Source: Pelagibius sp048268885
GTDB lineage: Bacteria; Pseudomonadota; Alphaproteobacteria; Kiloniellales; Kiloniellaceae
NCBI GenBank assembly: GCA_048268885.1
Contig: JBLWUP010000003.1
Coordinates: 62,001-126,000 of the forward strand
Direction of reading: 5' to 3'
Length of the DNA: 64,000 nt
This document shows positions 17,501 through 25,501 of the stretch, in pieces; position 1 is the stretch's first letter; every line of letters starts with the position of its first letter. Below the pieces are notes generated by a model. That model worked only from the letters and a program-made list of their open reading frames with translations, was not told where the DNA came from and ran no database searches. The translations under genes were made by a program, and so were the position numbers.

Positions 17501-20500
17501 GAAGGTGAAGGCGGTAGAGCCGTCATCGCCCTCGGCTTTTGTCTGATCATTGGCCGTGATGGACAGGAAAGTGGTTGCCGGAGCGCTATCGTCATTGACG
17601 ATTGTGCCGGTCGCGCTGCCGGTCAGGACCACGCCCTCGGCGGTGGCATCGAAGATGGTGACGACGAAGTCTTCATCGAGCTCGAAGTCGGTGTCGCCGG
17701 AAACCCGAACGGTGATGGCCTTGCTTGCTTGGTTGGCGGCGAAAGCCACGGCGCCGGAGTCGATGAGGCCGGTGGTGAAGTCGTCCCCGGTCGCCGGGCT
17801 GGCGCCGGCGCCGCTCAGGCTGTACTTGATGACGGAAGAGAACGACAGGTCGCCACTCCGCATGACAACGAAGTTGTAGAGGGTGTCGCCGCTGTCGCCT
17901 TCAGCCTGTACGGCGTTCACGGCCGAGATCTCGTAGAAGGTTGTTCCCGGTTCCTGGTCATCGTTGAGGATTGTGCTCTCCGCGCCAGCGACGACGATTT
18001 CCGCGCCGGAGGAAGGGTTGCTGAGGGTTACCGTGAACGGTTCGTCCGACTCAAAATCCCTGTCGCCGTTGACGTTAATGAGGATTCCGGCGGTGGTCTG
18101 TTGAGGGACGAAAGTGATTGTGCCGCTGGGGAGAACTCCGCCAACAAAATCCGCGCCGTCGACGTCATCCCCGGTAACGGCGTAGTCGAGGGTAATTGTC
18201 GTGGAGATGTCGCCGGTGCGGGTGACCAGGAAGGAGTGGCTGCTGGTGTGGCTGTCGAGTTCGGGTAACGGTCCGACTTCGCGGGCGATGCTGACCAATG
18301 AGGTTTCGTAGAAATCGTCGTTCAGGATCTCGCCTTGGGCGCGGTTGGTAATGATGGACGTATTGCCCGAGGCATTTCCCAGATTTACGACGAAATGCTC
18401 GTCTGCTTCGTTGTAGGTGTCGCCCTGGATTTCCACGGTCAGCGTCTTGCTGGCTTCGCCAGCCTGAAACTCAATGGTGCCGGAGGGTGTGCCGCCAAAG
18501 AAGTCGTTCCACTGAGCTGGGTTTGGCGTTGCGGAGGAGACCGAGTAGTCGACCGAGCCGCTGGCCGAGACGTCACCGGACCTGGTGACGGTGAAAGTGA
18601 AAGCCGTTGCGCCGGAATCGCCTTCGGCTTTCGCTGCGTCGAGGGCAGCAATGTCGATGAAGGTGGTTGGCGTGACCTCGTCATTGATAATGACGCCGTC
18701 CGCGCTTGCCGTGGTGATCTCCAGGCCGGCCGATGGACTGTAGAGCGTTACCGAAAAAGTCTCGTCGGGTTCGATGGCCCAGTCGCCCTTTACGCCGACG
18801 GTGATGATCTTGCTGGTCTCGCCTGGGTAGAAATACAGCCTGCCGTTTGTGCCGTTCAGGAAGTCGAGCTGGTTGGTGGTGTCGTGGTCCACGGCAAAGT
18901 CGACGGAGGCGGTCCAGGCTGTGCTACCCGAGCGGGCGACTTCGAAGGTGAACTCGGTGAGCCCGGCGTCGCCTTCGGCCTTTACCGCGTCGAGGGCGGT
19001 GATGGCCACCGTGGAGGGGCCCGGGGTGTCGTCGTCGGAGATCGTTCCGTTTGCACTGCCGGTGGTAATGTCCGCGCCGCCGAGGGCATTGAACAGGTTG
19101 ACGTCGAAAGTCTCGTGGCCTTCCAGTTCTTCGTCGCCGGCGGCCTGGACGGTGATGGTCTTGCTGGTCTCGCCGGCGGCGAAGAACAGCGCGCCGTGCG
19201 GCAGGATGCCGTAGGCGAAGTCGCCGGCGTCGGTCTCTCCGGCGGTCACTTCGTAGCTGACCAGGCCCGCCTTGGAGACATCGCCGCTGCGCGTTACCGT
19301 GAAGGTGAAATCCGTCAGGCCGTCGTCGCCCTCCACCTTTTGGGCGCTGAGGGCGGCGATGTCATAGGAGGTCTCGGGGGTCGCAACGGCGTCGTCGTCC
19401 AGGATGGTGCCGACGGCGCCGGCGGTGGTGATGGCCGCGCCGGCGGTGGGGTTTGCCAGCACCACACCGAAGCCTTCGTCGGTCTCGACGTCGTTGTCGC
19501 CGGTGACATGGACGGTGAGGGTCTTGGTCGTTTCGCCCGCCGCGAAGGTGAGGCCGCCGCCGGGGATGAAGCCGGCCAGGAAGTCGCTGCCGTCGATGTG
19601 GCTGCCGGTGACGTTCCAGTCGACGCTGTCGATGCCCGTGGTGTCGCCGCTGCGCGTCACAGTGAAGGTATAGGCTGTGGTCCCGGCATCGCCCTCCGCC
19701 TGGACCGCGTCGTCGACGGCAATGGCGAAGAAAGTGTCAGGCGCCGGCGTGGCCGGTGGGGCCTCGGCCGGCGTGCCGGTGACCAGCACGTCGTCGATGG
19801 TGAGGTAGCTTGACTCGTCGCGCCAGGTCTTCTGGTTGTTGTAGAGGCCGATGGCCAGGGTGTGGCTGCCCGCCCCCAGCGTGCCGAGAACGGTTTTGAA
19901 GGTCTGGTTGCCGGTCGTTTCATCCGGGCCGCCGTTGCCGTTGCCGACCAGTTCGGCCACCATAATCGGCGCGCCGCCGTCGATGCTGACCAGCACCTGG
20001 CCGAACTCGTAGTCCTCGTACTGCTGTTCCATGGTCAGGCGGTAGAGGAAGGAGAGGCTGACCTCCATTTCCGCGTCCAGGACGATAGTGGTTTCCCAGC
20101 CGCCGGACATGTCCGCCGTGACCACATTGTCGATGCCGCCCAGGGTGACGGTCAGCGCATCGCTCGCCCATTCGCCGCGGGCATAGTCCTGATTGTTCCC
20201 GCCGAAGAGGTCGTCGCGGTAGACGAAGCCTTCAGTGTCGCCGGTCTCGTCGAAGCTGGCCTGCAGCAGGACGACGGGGCCGCTGGACGGGGCGTCGTCG
20301 TTCTCGACGGTGGCTTCGTCGCTGGGAATGACGACCTGGCCGTTGGACGGCACGTTGGCGATGGTGAGGGCGAAGCTCTCGTTCGGCTCCACCGTGCTGT
20401 CGCCGGCGACCTCGATCGTGACGATCTTGCTGGTTTCGCCGACGCCGAAGGTGACGCTGCCGCTGGGGAAGTTGCCGCCCAGGAAATCCGCCGCGCCGGC

Positions 20501-22015
20501 CGGCGCCGCGCCGCTGCCGGCCACGCTGTAGTCGATGCTGTCGGCCTCGCTCAGATCGCCGCTGCGGGTGATCACGAAGCTGTAGCCGGTGCTGCCGCCG
20601 TCGCCCTCGGCGGCCGTCTTGTCGAGGGCCGAGACCTGGAAGTAGGTGGGGTCGCGCAGCGGCTGCGTCACCGGCTGCGCCAGATCGAGGATCGCCTCGC
20701 CCAGGGCAAGCACGTTCACGCGCTGGAAGGCCAGCCCTGTATTGTTGACGTTGTCGTCCTCGTCGTCGCCGTCGATGATGGTGTCGCCGCTGCCCTCGAG
20801 CAAGGCCTGGATCTCGTCGAAGGTCAGCTTGCGGCCGACTTCCCGCACGGCGAGTTCCTGGGTCAGGGCGATGATGCCGGCGATGTGCGGCGCGGCCTGG
20901 CTGGTGCCGTGAATCTCCACCAACTCCTCACCCGCGCCGGCGCCTATGATGGAGGCGCCGGGGGCGAAGATGTCGCTCAGTTCGTCGTCGCGCTGGCTGA
21001 AGGGGGCGATCTGGTCGGCCGTCGTCGAATAGGCCTTGGCGCCGCTCAGATACTCCCAGTTGCCGGAATCGCCGCTGTAGACCGCGCCCACCGACAGCGA
21101 GTTGGGGTCGGCCGAGGGATAGGACACACCCTGTATCGAGTTGAAGGGATAGAAGTCGTTGCCCGAGGCCGAGACGACGATCACGTCCATCGCCGCCAGG
21201 GCCGCCAGTTCGTCCGCAATGCCGTAAAGCTGGACCGGTGCGTCGTAGTTTCCGAAGTCACCGAGCGACATGTTGACGCTGACGATGTTGTAGGCCTCGG
21301 CGTTCGCGATGACCCACTGCAGGGCTTCCTCGACATAGCCGAAGTGACCCGTGTCGGCGTCGGTGAAAACCTTCAGGGCGGCGATGTCGGCGCCCGGGGC
21401 CATGCCGGTGTAAGTGCCGTCGGAAGACGCGGCGATGCTGGCGACGTTGCTGCCGTGGCCGTCGTAGTCGCCGGCATTGCTGTCGCCGTCGGCGAAGTCG
21501 TACTGGTAGACGATGCGGTCCGAAATCCCGTCGCCGTTCAGATCCGGTCCGAAGAAGGGGTCGTCGAGGTCGATGCCGGTGTCCAGCACCGCGACGGTGT
21601 AGCCACTGCCATCGACCCCGGCGAAGCGGGCGTCGGCGCGGAAATCTTCGACCCCGATCAGGGGCCCGGAAATGGCGGTCTGGGGATTGATGGTGCCCAC
21701 ATCGTCCACCACCACGACCTCGCCCGTCAGGTGGATCGGGAAATCGGCGTTGCTGGTGTAGAGGCTGACGGGATCGTCCGTTTCCGCCGCTTCGGCCGCT
21801 TCCGTCGTCTCGGCCTGACCGCCGCCGCTGTCGTTCGGCGCGGACTTCACGGCCAGCGGACGGAAGTTGACGCTGCTGGTTTCCGGCAGCGCAGGCCATT
21901 CGAAGAAGTCGTAGGCGGAACTCTCGAAGAAGGACTCCCGCGGCTCTTCCAGGAATCGACCGGAAGTGCCGAAACTGCTGTGGGTCTGATAGAGGGTGCC
22001 GGAGAGCTTCTTCAT
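11543..22015 (-). CDS. Giant subtilase (S8) with 19 Calx-beta repeats
   Basis: 3490-residue acidic protein, the largest gene in the window. The N-terminal leader (1-120) shares FLEEPRESFFESSAYDFFEW with its smaller paralogue. The S8 domain has Asp145 (AVLDTGID), His187 (DGHGSNV), Asn286 and Ser372 (HGTSQAAPH), so it looks catalytically intact. I count 19 Calx-beta repeats of about 118 residues, each with the EGD...FTVTRSGD start and an ILNDD end. Four beta-rich modules interrupt them near residues 580-760, 1722-1900, 2980-3157 and 3282-3457. The last stretch (module, Calx-beta, module, tail ending ETELLANAGI) copies the smaller protein. Likely exported as a calcium-stiffened fibre carrying a protease head. 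Export by a type I system is inferred, not shown. Confidence 0.85.
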   Translation of the reverse strand: MKKLSGTLYQTHSSFGTSGRFLEEPRESFFESSAYDFFEWPALPETSSVNFRPLAVKSAPNDSGGGQAETTEAAEAAETDDPVSLYTSNADFPIHLTGEVVVVDDVGTINPQTAISGPLIGVEDFRADARFAGVDGSGYTVAVLDTGIDLDDPFFGPDLNGDGISDRIVYQYDFADGDSNAGDYDGHGSNVASIAASSDGTYTGMAPGADIAALKVFTDADTGHFGYVEEALQWVIANAEAYNIVSVNMSLGDFGNYDAPVQLYGIADELAALAAMDVIVVSASGNDFYPFNSIQGVSYPSADPNSLSVGAVYSGDSGNWEYLSGAKAYSTTADQIAPFSQRDDELSDIFAPGASIIGAGAGEELVEIHGTSQAAPHIAGIIALTQELAVREVGRKLTFDEIQALLEGSGDTIIDGDDEDDNVNNTGLAFQRVNVLALGEAILDLAQPVTQPLRDPTYFQVSALDKTAAEGDGGSTGYSFVITRSGDLSEADSIDYSVAGSGAAPAGAADFLGGNFPSGSVTFGVGETSKIVTIEVAGDSTVEPNESFALTIANVPSNGQVVIPSDEATVENDDAPSSGPVVLLQASFDETGDTEGFVYRDDLFGGNNQDYARGEWASDALTVTLGGIDNVVTADMSGGWETTIVLDAEMEVSLSFLYRLTMEQQYEDYEFGQVLVSIDGGAPIMVAELVGNGNGGPDETTGNQTFKTVLGTLGAGSHTLAIGLYNNQKTWRDESSYLTIDDVLVTGTPAEAPPATPAPDTFFAIAVDDAVQAEGDAGTTAYTFTVTRSGDTTGIDSVDWNVTGSHIDGSDFLAGFIPGGGLTFAAGETTKTLTVHVTGDNDVETDEGFGVVLANPTAGAAITTAGAVGTILDDDAVATPETSYDIAALSAQKVEGDDGLTDFTFTVTRSGDVSKAGLVSYEVTAGETDAGDFAYGILPHGALFFAAGETSKTITVQAAGDEELEGHETFDVNLFNALGGADITTGSANGTISDDDTPGPSTVAITALDAVKAEGDAGLTEFTFEVARSGSTAWTASVDFAVDHDTTNQLDFLNGTNGRLYFYPGETSKIITVGVKGDWAIEPDETFSVTLYSPSAGLEITTASADGVIINDEVTPTTFIDIAALDAAKAEGDSGATAFTFTVTRSGDVSASGSVDYSVSSATPNPAQWNDFFGGTPSGTIEFQAGEASKTLTVEIQGDTYNEADEHFVVNLGNASGNTSIITNRAQGEILNDDFYETSLVSIAREVGPLPELDSHTSSHSFLVTRTGDISTTITLDYAVTGDDVDGADFVGGVLPSGTITFVPQQTTAGILINVNGDRDFESDEPFTVTLSNPSSGAEIVVAGAESTILNDDQEPGTTFYEISAVNAVQAEGDSGDTLYNFVVMRSGDLSFSSVIKYSLSGAGASPATGDDFTTGLIDSGAVAFAANQASKAITVRVSGDTDFELDEDFVVTIFDATAEGVVLTGSATGTIVNDDSAPATTFLSITANDQTKAEGDDGSTAFTFTVTRAGDASQASSVDYSVTSSTANRVDFAGFEMPSDTVEFAAGETSKAVTIDVRGDYTFESNETFTVWLSNPSDGQEITTGNANSTIINDDEDVPATSFLWIRATDTTHEEGDSDTTTFTFGIERRGDIHPEGSVDYYVSARSADASDFPGGVLPSGRIFFDEGETFKTFTVEIAGDTDFEFNEQFGVTLTNPSTGLDVALDTALGTVFNDDAPPPGESAVLLSADFNPGSGHMYIFNYFDGALGISGNSNYVHGNYTDDDLRIWMGGVDDNEVNGASGGWKSEFYVPESMEVTLTFDYRVTHSGAFESDEFTQVLFNIDGGSVQLAAQVDGDSGSSTDVSTGPTTYQAGLGMLEEGYHTLVLGGYLNHKDAIDEESEIFFDNVLVTGDFSEPIETFVAIAAEDAVKAEGDAGTTAYTFTVTRTGDASGAGSVDWVVSGTGIDTADFASGTLPSGTVTFLAGETSKTVTIEVSGDTGFEADESFTVTLSNASAGSQITTPSAEGTILNDDAAPPSTFYELVTGTAKYEGDTGTTDFTFTVDRSGDVSGTGSLDFTVTSSEADGNDFFGGTLPSGTIAFAAGQTRQTISIEVAGDTDFEPDEIFTITLSNPSAGGEITVATAGGQILNDDPDPATSFLDIRSENAAKDEGDSGTTDFTFTVTRSGNTSGTSSVDWTTSGGADAADFGGSLPGGTVNFAAGENSKTITVEVAGDTDYEDNEFFSVLLSNPSAGAEITSASAWGTIINDDPTPPATFFAIAAEDAVKDEGDTATTDFTFTVTRAGDTTGAGSVDWTVSGADVDAADFGGTLPSGTINFSSGETSRTVSISVKGEIDIEEDEVFTVTLSNASAGSEITTATAEGTILNDDFPVTHGYFSIGALDAVKTEGDAGTTAFTFTVVRSGGLGYTDTVDYAVTGAVDGADFLGGTLPSGTITFDPDDFSKTLTLEVAGDLDFEADETFTVTLFNPSELTVITTPSAEGTILNDDVASPVTFLAIAAEDAVKGEGDTGTTSFTFTATRSGDTSGVGTVDWAVSGGAVDGADFVDGVLPSGTVSFAAGETSKTITVEAGGDSVLEDDEDFTVTLSNPSEGYKITTPSAEGTILNDDAAIPLPSYFYLSAVDAVKAEGDTSTTTFLFSVTRSGAIEQFGSIDYSVSGITADQLDFAGGVLPTGTLNFAVGETIKSFSIEVAGDQLFEGNETFSVTLSNPPEGGVINQGSVTGAILNDDPAPPETFFEIAADNAVLEESDAGSIAHTFTITRSGDTTGAGTVDWAVSGGDVDSTDFVGGVLPSGSVSFAAGETSKTISVEVSGDTDFEADEDFTITLSNPSAGSEITTPTADGTILNNDPMPPTNFFAIAAEEAAKGEGDSDSTAFTFIVTRSGDTSGPASVNYSMTHSIINGGADGDDFIGGALPSGTVSFAAGETSKTLTIEVAGDTEIEDDEGFTVTLWGTSPGSAIDVASADGMILNDDQPPLEPVTVIDESFDGGAGGFAYQDGSFGGGASQTYADGTWESGALTIDLGGLDNTTASDISGGWTTSFTLGAESEISLSFLYELTQSEQYEEDEYSQVLVSIDGGPAILVDSLTGNGNGGGPLSSGPQTFSAVLGVLAAGEHSLTLGAYNSKKTWSDEFTGLTIDDVTAVATPTAPPPPVDTSYAIAATDAVLSEGDAGTTVFTFTVTRSGDLIENGSVDYTVVGNGGFPADGDDFLGGLLPSGTVTFDTAGESEATIIIEVAGDSDFEGDESFTVILSNPAAGGEITGGSAGGTILNDDAEPAGPVTLVSADFTGSGDTGGFVYSDGVFGGADPQPDAAGSWDNAALSLDLGGGGNTLVSDMSGAWEIDFILAADMDVSLSFSYELLISTQYEADEYSQVLLSLDGGAPITVDELFGDGNGGPDQTTGLQDFVLDLGLLEAGTHSLAIGGYNSKKTWSDEFTEITVDDVLVTGTVPAGGAGANPNPLGLLAGGGAEAQPLSLSETELLANAGI

Positions 22016-22426
22016 GGAGACGGATCAACTTTCGGAGCGGTAAATGAGCAAAGGCGCGCCGCGGCGCGCTTTGGACGATCTCGGCGAAAATTGGGGGTAT
22101 GACGGGGCTGTGGGCAGCCGGCCGGGACCGCTGCGGCTGTCGCCGGCGTCATATCTGTGCCGTCCACCATGAGTGGATTTTGCCCGGTCAACGTCGCTCC
22201 CCCCCGTTGTGCGCCGCAAGGCTGATTAGAGCTTACCGGCGCGCAATCGGGAATTGAAGAAGGGATTTGAAGAATTCTTGATGACGGCGGGAAACGCTAG
22301 GATTCCCGCGGGACCTTGACGGTTGAACGTATCGTCAGACTTGCCGGCTGTCCGGCCTTAGCGCGCTTCAATATGGTTAACGGCTGCCGGAGAGGGAGGC
22401 GCAACCATGCCGCGCCCCTCCGGGGT
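22016..22426. other. Spacer upstream of the giant subtilase; downstream of pcaB
   Basis: 411 bases. It should hold the promoter of the leftward giant subtilase. GCAAGGCT at 22216-22223 and flanking bases match the equivalent position upstream of the smaller paralogue (11287-11294), both about 200-225 bases before the start codon. No gene is supported. Confidence 0.5.
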
Positions 22427-23749
22427 TCAGACTTGCCCGCGCAAGACCCGGTCGATGAAAGCGTCGGCGGCGCCGGTCTGCCCGGCCGGATCGGCCAGTT
22501 CCCGCCAGTCGACCGGCGCGTCCGAGCGTTCGGCGAGGATGTCCATAAGGGGGCGGCCGGACGCGAGAACGTCCTTGCAGGCCTCCTTCACCAGGGCCTG
22601 GGCCTCGGGGCGGCTCATGTGGGCGGAGAGCGCGAAGCTCGCCGCTTCGGCCAGGGCCAGGCCCTTGGTGGCGTCGATGTTGGCGCGCATCCGCGCGCGG
22701 TCGACCTGCAGGCCGTCGATCAGGGCCAGCGACTGGACCAGGGCGGCGCCGGCGGCGACGATCATCTGCGGCAGGACCAGCCATTCCATCTGCCAGGCGA
22801 CGCCGTCGCGCTCGTGGCTGTGGAAGGCCGTGAGCTGCATCTGCCCGGTGAGGCCGGCCACGTGGCGGCAAAGGGAGACGACGGCTTCCGAGCGGATCGG
22901 GTTCTGCTTTTGCGGCAGGGTGGAGGAGCCCCCACCGGAGCCCTCGCGCAGCTCGCCCACCTCGTTCTGGCACAGCAGCAGGATGTCCCCCGCCATCTTG
23001 CCGAGGCTGCCGCCGACAAGGCCCAGCCAGCCGCCGAGCTCCACCAGGCCGTCGCGCTGGGCGTGCCAGGGCAGGGGCGCGACGGGCAGGCCGAGGTCCT
23101 TCGCAAGTTCGGCTTCGACCGCGGTGCCGTCATGGCCCAGGGCGGAGAGGTTGCCGGCGGCGCCGCCGAAGCTCAAGAGTTCCAGGCGCGGGCGCAGTTC
23201 GGCGAGCCGGGCGCGGTGGCGCTGCAGCGGGGCCAGCCAGCCGGCGGCCTTGAGGCCGAAGGAGGTCGGCGTCGCCTGCTGGCCACGGGTGCGCGCCAGC
23301 AGGAGCGTCCCGCGCTCGCGGTCGGCCAGTTTCGCGAGCTTCCTGCCCAGATCGACCAGCCGCCGGTCGAGGATGTCGAGAATTACCCTGAGGCGCAGCA
23401 CCAGCCCCGTGTCCATCACGTCCTGCGTGGTGGTCCCCCAGTGGACGTAGGCGGCTTCCTCGCCGCCTACCGCCTCGCGCAACGCGGCGACCAGGGCGGG
23501 GACCGGGATGCCGTCGCGCGCGGTCCCTTCGGCCAGTGCCGCGGGGTCGAGGTCCAGATCTTCCGCCACCGCCGCGATGCGGGCCGCCGCCGCTTCGGGA
23601 ATAACGCCTGTCCGCCCCTCGGCCCGCGCCAGCGCGGCCTCGAAGGCCAGCATGGCCTTTACCTGCGCGCGGTCGTCCAGCAGGCCCGCCACCTCCGGGT
23701 CGGAGAGCAGCGGGCCGAGCAGGGCGCTGACGAAGGGCAGGAGGCTCAT
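22427..23749 (-). CDS. pcaB: 3-carboxy-cis,cis-muconate cycloisomerase
   Basis: 440 residues from the ATG at 23749 (MSLLPFVSALLGPLLSD); upstream in-frame codons overlap pcaG and are not part of it. Member of the aspartase/fumarase superfamily: the signature loop GGGSSTLPQKQNP is present near residue 275, with HWGTTTQDVMDT as the conserved block carrying the catalytic-region His/Thr. The enzyme lactonises 3-carboxymuconate, the product of protocatechuate 3,4-dioxygenase, to gamma-carboxymuconolactone. It is the last gene of the pcaDCHGB operon and starts 11 bases after the pcaG stop. The length fits bacterial PcaB. Confidence 0.92.
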   Translation of the reverse strand: MSLLPFVSALLGPLLSDPEVAGLLDDRAQVKAMLAFEAALARAEGRTGVIPEAAAARIAAVAEDLDLDPAALAEGTARDGIPVPALVAALREAVGGEEAAYVHWGTTTQDVMDTGLVLRLRVILDILDRRLVDLGRKLAKLADRERGTLLLARTRGQQATPTSFGLKAAGWLAPLQRHRARLAELRPRLELLSFGGAAGNLSALGHDGTAVEAELAKDLGLPVAPLPWHAQRDGLVELGGWLGLVGGSLGKMAGDILLLCQNEVGELREGSGGGSSTLPQKQNPIRSEAVVSLCRHVAGLTGQMQLTAFHSHERDGVAWQMEWLVLPQMIVAAGAALVQSLALIDGLQVDRARMRANIDATKGLALAEAASFALSAHMSRPEAQALVKEACKDVLASGRPLMDILAERSDAPVDWRELADPAGQTGAADAFIDRVLRGQV

Positions 23750-23759
23750 CGGAAGTTCA

Positions 23760-24350
23760 TCACACGTCGAAGAAGACCGTTTCCCGGTCGCCCTGCATGT
23801 GGATGTCGAAGCGATAGACGGCGACGCCGTCCTCGTCATTGCGTTCGGCGACGAGGGTGTCGCGCCGCGCCGCCGGCACGCTTTGCAGGACCGGGTCTTT
23901 CGCATTGGCATCGGCTTCGTCGGCGAAGTAGATGCGGGTGTAGAGGTGGCTCAGGAGCCCGCGCATGAAGACGATGACGTTGATGTGCGGCGCCTGAGCC
24001 TCGTCCACCGCGCCCGGTTTCACGCTGTCGAAGACGAAGCGGTTCTCCGGGTCGGTGCCGGTGCCGCAGCGCCCGAAGCCCTTGAAAGTGACGTTGCCGC
24101 TGCGGGGATCGGCGGGATGGGCGTAGCGGCCCTGCGGGTCGGCCTGCCAGATCTCGATCATGGCGTCGTCCACGACATCGCCGTTGCCGTCCAGCACGCG
24201 GCCCTGGATGCGCATCTGCTGGCCCTCCACGTCGGGCGTGCGCAGGTCCGGTGAGGCGATGGAGGCCAGCGGATAGCCGTACTGCTCGGGCGTCAGGCCG
24301 TAGGCGAAGTAGGGGCCGACGGTCTGCGAAGGGGTCTGTCCTTTCGTCAT
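23760..24350 (-). CDS. pcaG: Protocatechuate 3,4-dioxygenase, alpha subunit
   Basis: 196 residues, usual for PcaG. It starts KGQTPSQTVGPYFAYGLTPEQY, the typical N-terminus, and shows the intradiol-dioxygenase beta fold (IQGRVLDGNGDVVDDAMIEI, HINVIVFMRGLLSHLYTRIY). The alpha subunit lacks the complete iron ligand set and builds the active-site pocket together with PcaH. The complex opens protocatechuate between the hydroxyls to 3-carboxy-cis,cis-muconate. It lies 15 bases downstream of pcaH, as usual for an (alpha-beta-Fe)n enzyme needing equal amounts of both chains. Confidence 0.92.
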   Translation of the reverse strand: MTKGQTPSQTVGPYFAYGLTPEQYGYPLASIASPDLRTPDVEGQQMRIQGRVLDGNGDVVDDAMIEIWQADPQGRYAHPADPRSGNVTFKGFGRCGTGTDPENRFVFDSVKPGAVDEAQAPHINVIVFMRGLLSHLYTRIYFADEADANAKDPVLQSVPAARRDTLVAERNDEDGVAVYRFDIHMQGDRETVFFDV

Positions 24351-24365
24351 GGTCGTGTCCCTTCC

Positions 24366-25079
24366 TTACGCCGTTTCCATGGGGGTTTCCCAGGGGCCGC
24401 GCAGCACGATGTCGAAGCGGTAGCCCAGCGCGAACTCGGGCTCGGTGAGCGAGAGGTCGAACTCGGAAATCAGGCGGTCGCGCCCCTTCTCCGGCGAGGC
24501 CAGGAAAATCGGGTCGAGATCCAGCAGCGGGTCGCCGGGAAAATACATCTGGGTCACCAGGCGCGTGCAGATGCTGGGTCCGAAAAGCGAGAAGTGGATA
24601 TGGTTGGGCCGCCAGGCGTTGGGGTGGTTGCCCCAGGGATAGGCGCCGGGCTTGATCGAGTAGAAGCGGTAGTTGCCCTGGTCGTCGGTGACGCAGCGCC
24701 CGCCGCCGAAAAAGTTGGGATCCAGCGGGGCGTCGTGCTGGTCGACCTTGTGGATGTAGCGCCCGGCGGCGTTGGCCTGCCAGACTTCCACCAGCATGTT
24801 GGGCTGCGGTCGGCCGACCTCGTCGACCACCTTGCCGGAGACGATGATCCGCTCTCCCAAGGGCTCGCCGTCTTTGCGGCCGTTCTTGGTCAGGTCGTTG
24901 TCGAGCTCGCCGAGGGAGTCCTGGCCGAAGACCGGCCCGGTCAGCTCGGACAGGCTTTGTTTGATGGGGATCAGCGGCTTGGTGGCGCCGCGCAGGCGCG
25001 TCGACTTGTAGTCGGGGGCGATGACCGGGGGATGTGCCCCCCAATCGCGCGGGGAATAGGGTTTCGGGGAATCGCTCAT
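24366..25079 (-). CDS. pcaH: Protocatechuate 3,4-dioxygenase, beta subunit
   Basis: 237 residues, catalytic iron-bearing subunit. The non-heme Fe(III) ligands can be recognised: the Tyr in GNYRFYSIKPGAYPWG and the two His in the RPNHIHFSLFG segment. Intradiol cleavage of protocatechuate feeds the beta-ketoadipate pathway. The start ATG at 25079 overlaps the pcaC stop by four bases (ATGA), indicating translational coupling. The operon order pcaD-C-H-G-B is the one found in Rhizobiales and relatives. Confidence 0.93.
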   Translation of the reverse strand: MSDSPKPYSPRDWGAHPPVIAPDYKSTRLRGATKPLIPIKQSLSELTGPVFGQDSLGELDNDLTKNGRKDGEPLGERIIVSGKVVDEVGRPQPNMLVEVWQANAAGRYIHKVDQHDAPLDPNFFGGGRCVTDDQGNYRFYSIKPGAYPWGNHPNAWRPNHIHFSLFGPSICTRLVTQMYFPGDPLLDLDPIFLASPEKGRDRLISEFDLSLTEPEFALGYRFDIVLRGPWETPMETA

Positions 25080-25501
25080 TTCCTGCCCTCCTGATTGCCT
25101 TGCTTGTTATCCCCACCCATTTCGTCGAGCGCTTGCTGCGCGACCTTGAACGCCTGGTTGGCCGCCGGCACGCCGGCATAGACCGCGACGTGCAGCAGCG
25201 CTTCCTTGATGTCTTCGGCGCTGGCCCCGGTATTGGCGGTGGCGCGCACGTGCATGGCGACTTCCTCGAAGTGGCCGCCGGCGGCCAGCAGCGCGATGGT
25301 GATCATGCTGCGCTCGCGCCGCGTCAGGCCGGGGCGCGACCAGACCGAGCCCCAGGCGCCCTCGGTGATGAAGTCCAGGAAGTCGGCGTTGAAGGCGTTG
25401 CGGTTCTTGTCGGAGCCGGCGACGTGGGCCTCGCCCAGCACGTCCTGTCGGGTGGTCCGGCCGATCTCGAAGCGGCCCCCCGCGTCATCGTCTTCAGACA
25501 A
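25076..25501 (-). CDS. pcaC: 4-carboxymuconolactone decarboxylase
   Basis: 141-residue AhpD/CMD-fold protein. TRQDVLGEAHVAGS and SRPGLTRRERSMITIALLAA are typical of PcaC, which decarboxylates gamma-carboxymuconolactone to 3-oxoadipate enol-lactone. It is a separate protein here rather than fused to PcaD as in some Gram-positive bacteria. The start overlaps the end of pcaD by eight bases, and its stop overlaps the pcaH start, so three genes are coupled. Confidence 0.92.
   Translation of the reverse strand: MSEDDDAGGRFEIGRTTRQDVLGEAHVAGSDKNRNAFNADFLDFITEGAWGSVWSRPGLTRRERSMITIALLAAGGHFEEVAMHVRATANTGASAEDIKEALLHVAVYAGVPAANQAFKVAQQALDEMGGDNKQGNQEGRK

Noticed and set aside
12100..20300. Periodic DNA repeats as a CRISPR array or satellite
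   Set aside because: The roughly 350-base period encodes Calx-beta domains in one continuous frame with diverged sequence; no short identical repeats with unique spacers.
21855..21900. LPETS-like stretch in the leader of the giant protease as a sortase signal
   Set aside because: It is near the N-terminus, lacks the following helix and charged tail, and sortase anchoring is not expected in a Gram-negative bacterium.
19862..22102. 746-codon plus-strand frame antisense to the protease domain
   Set aside because: Same cause; no recognisable domain, while the minus strand has an intact S8 triad.
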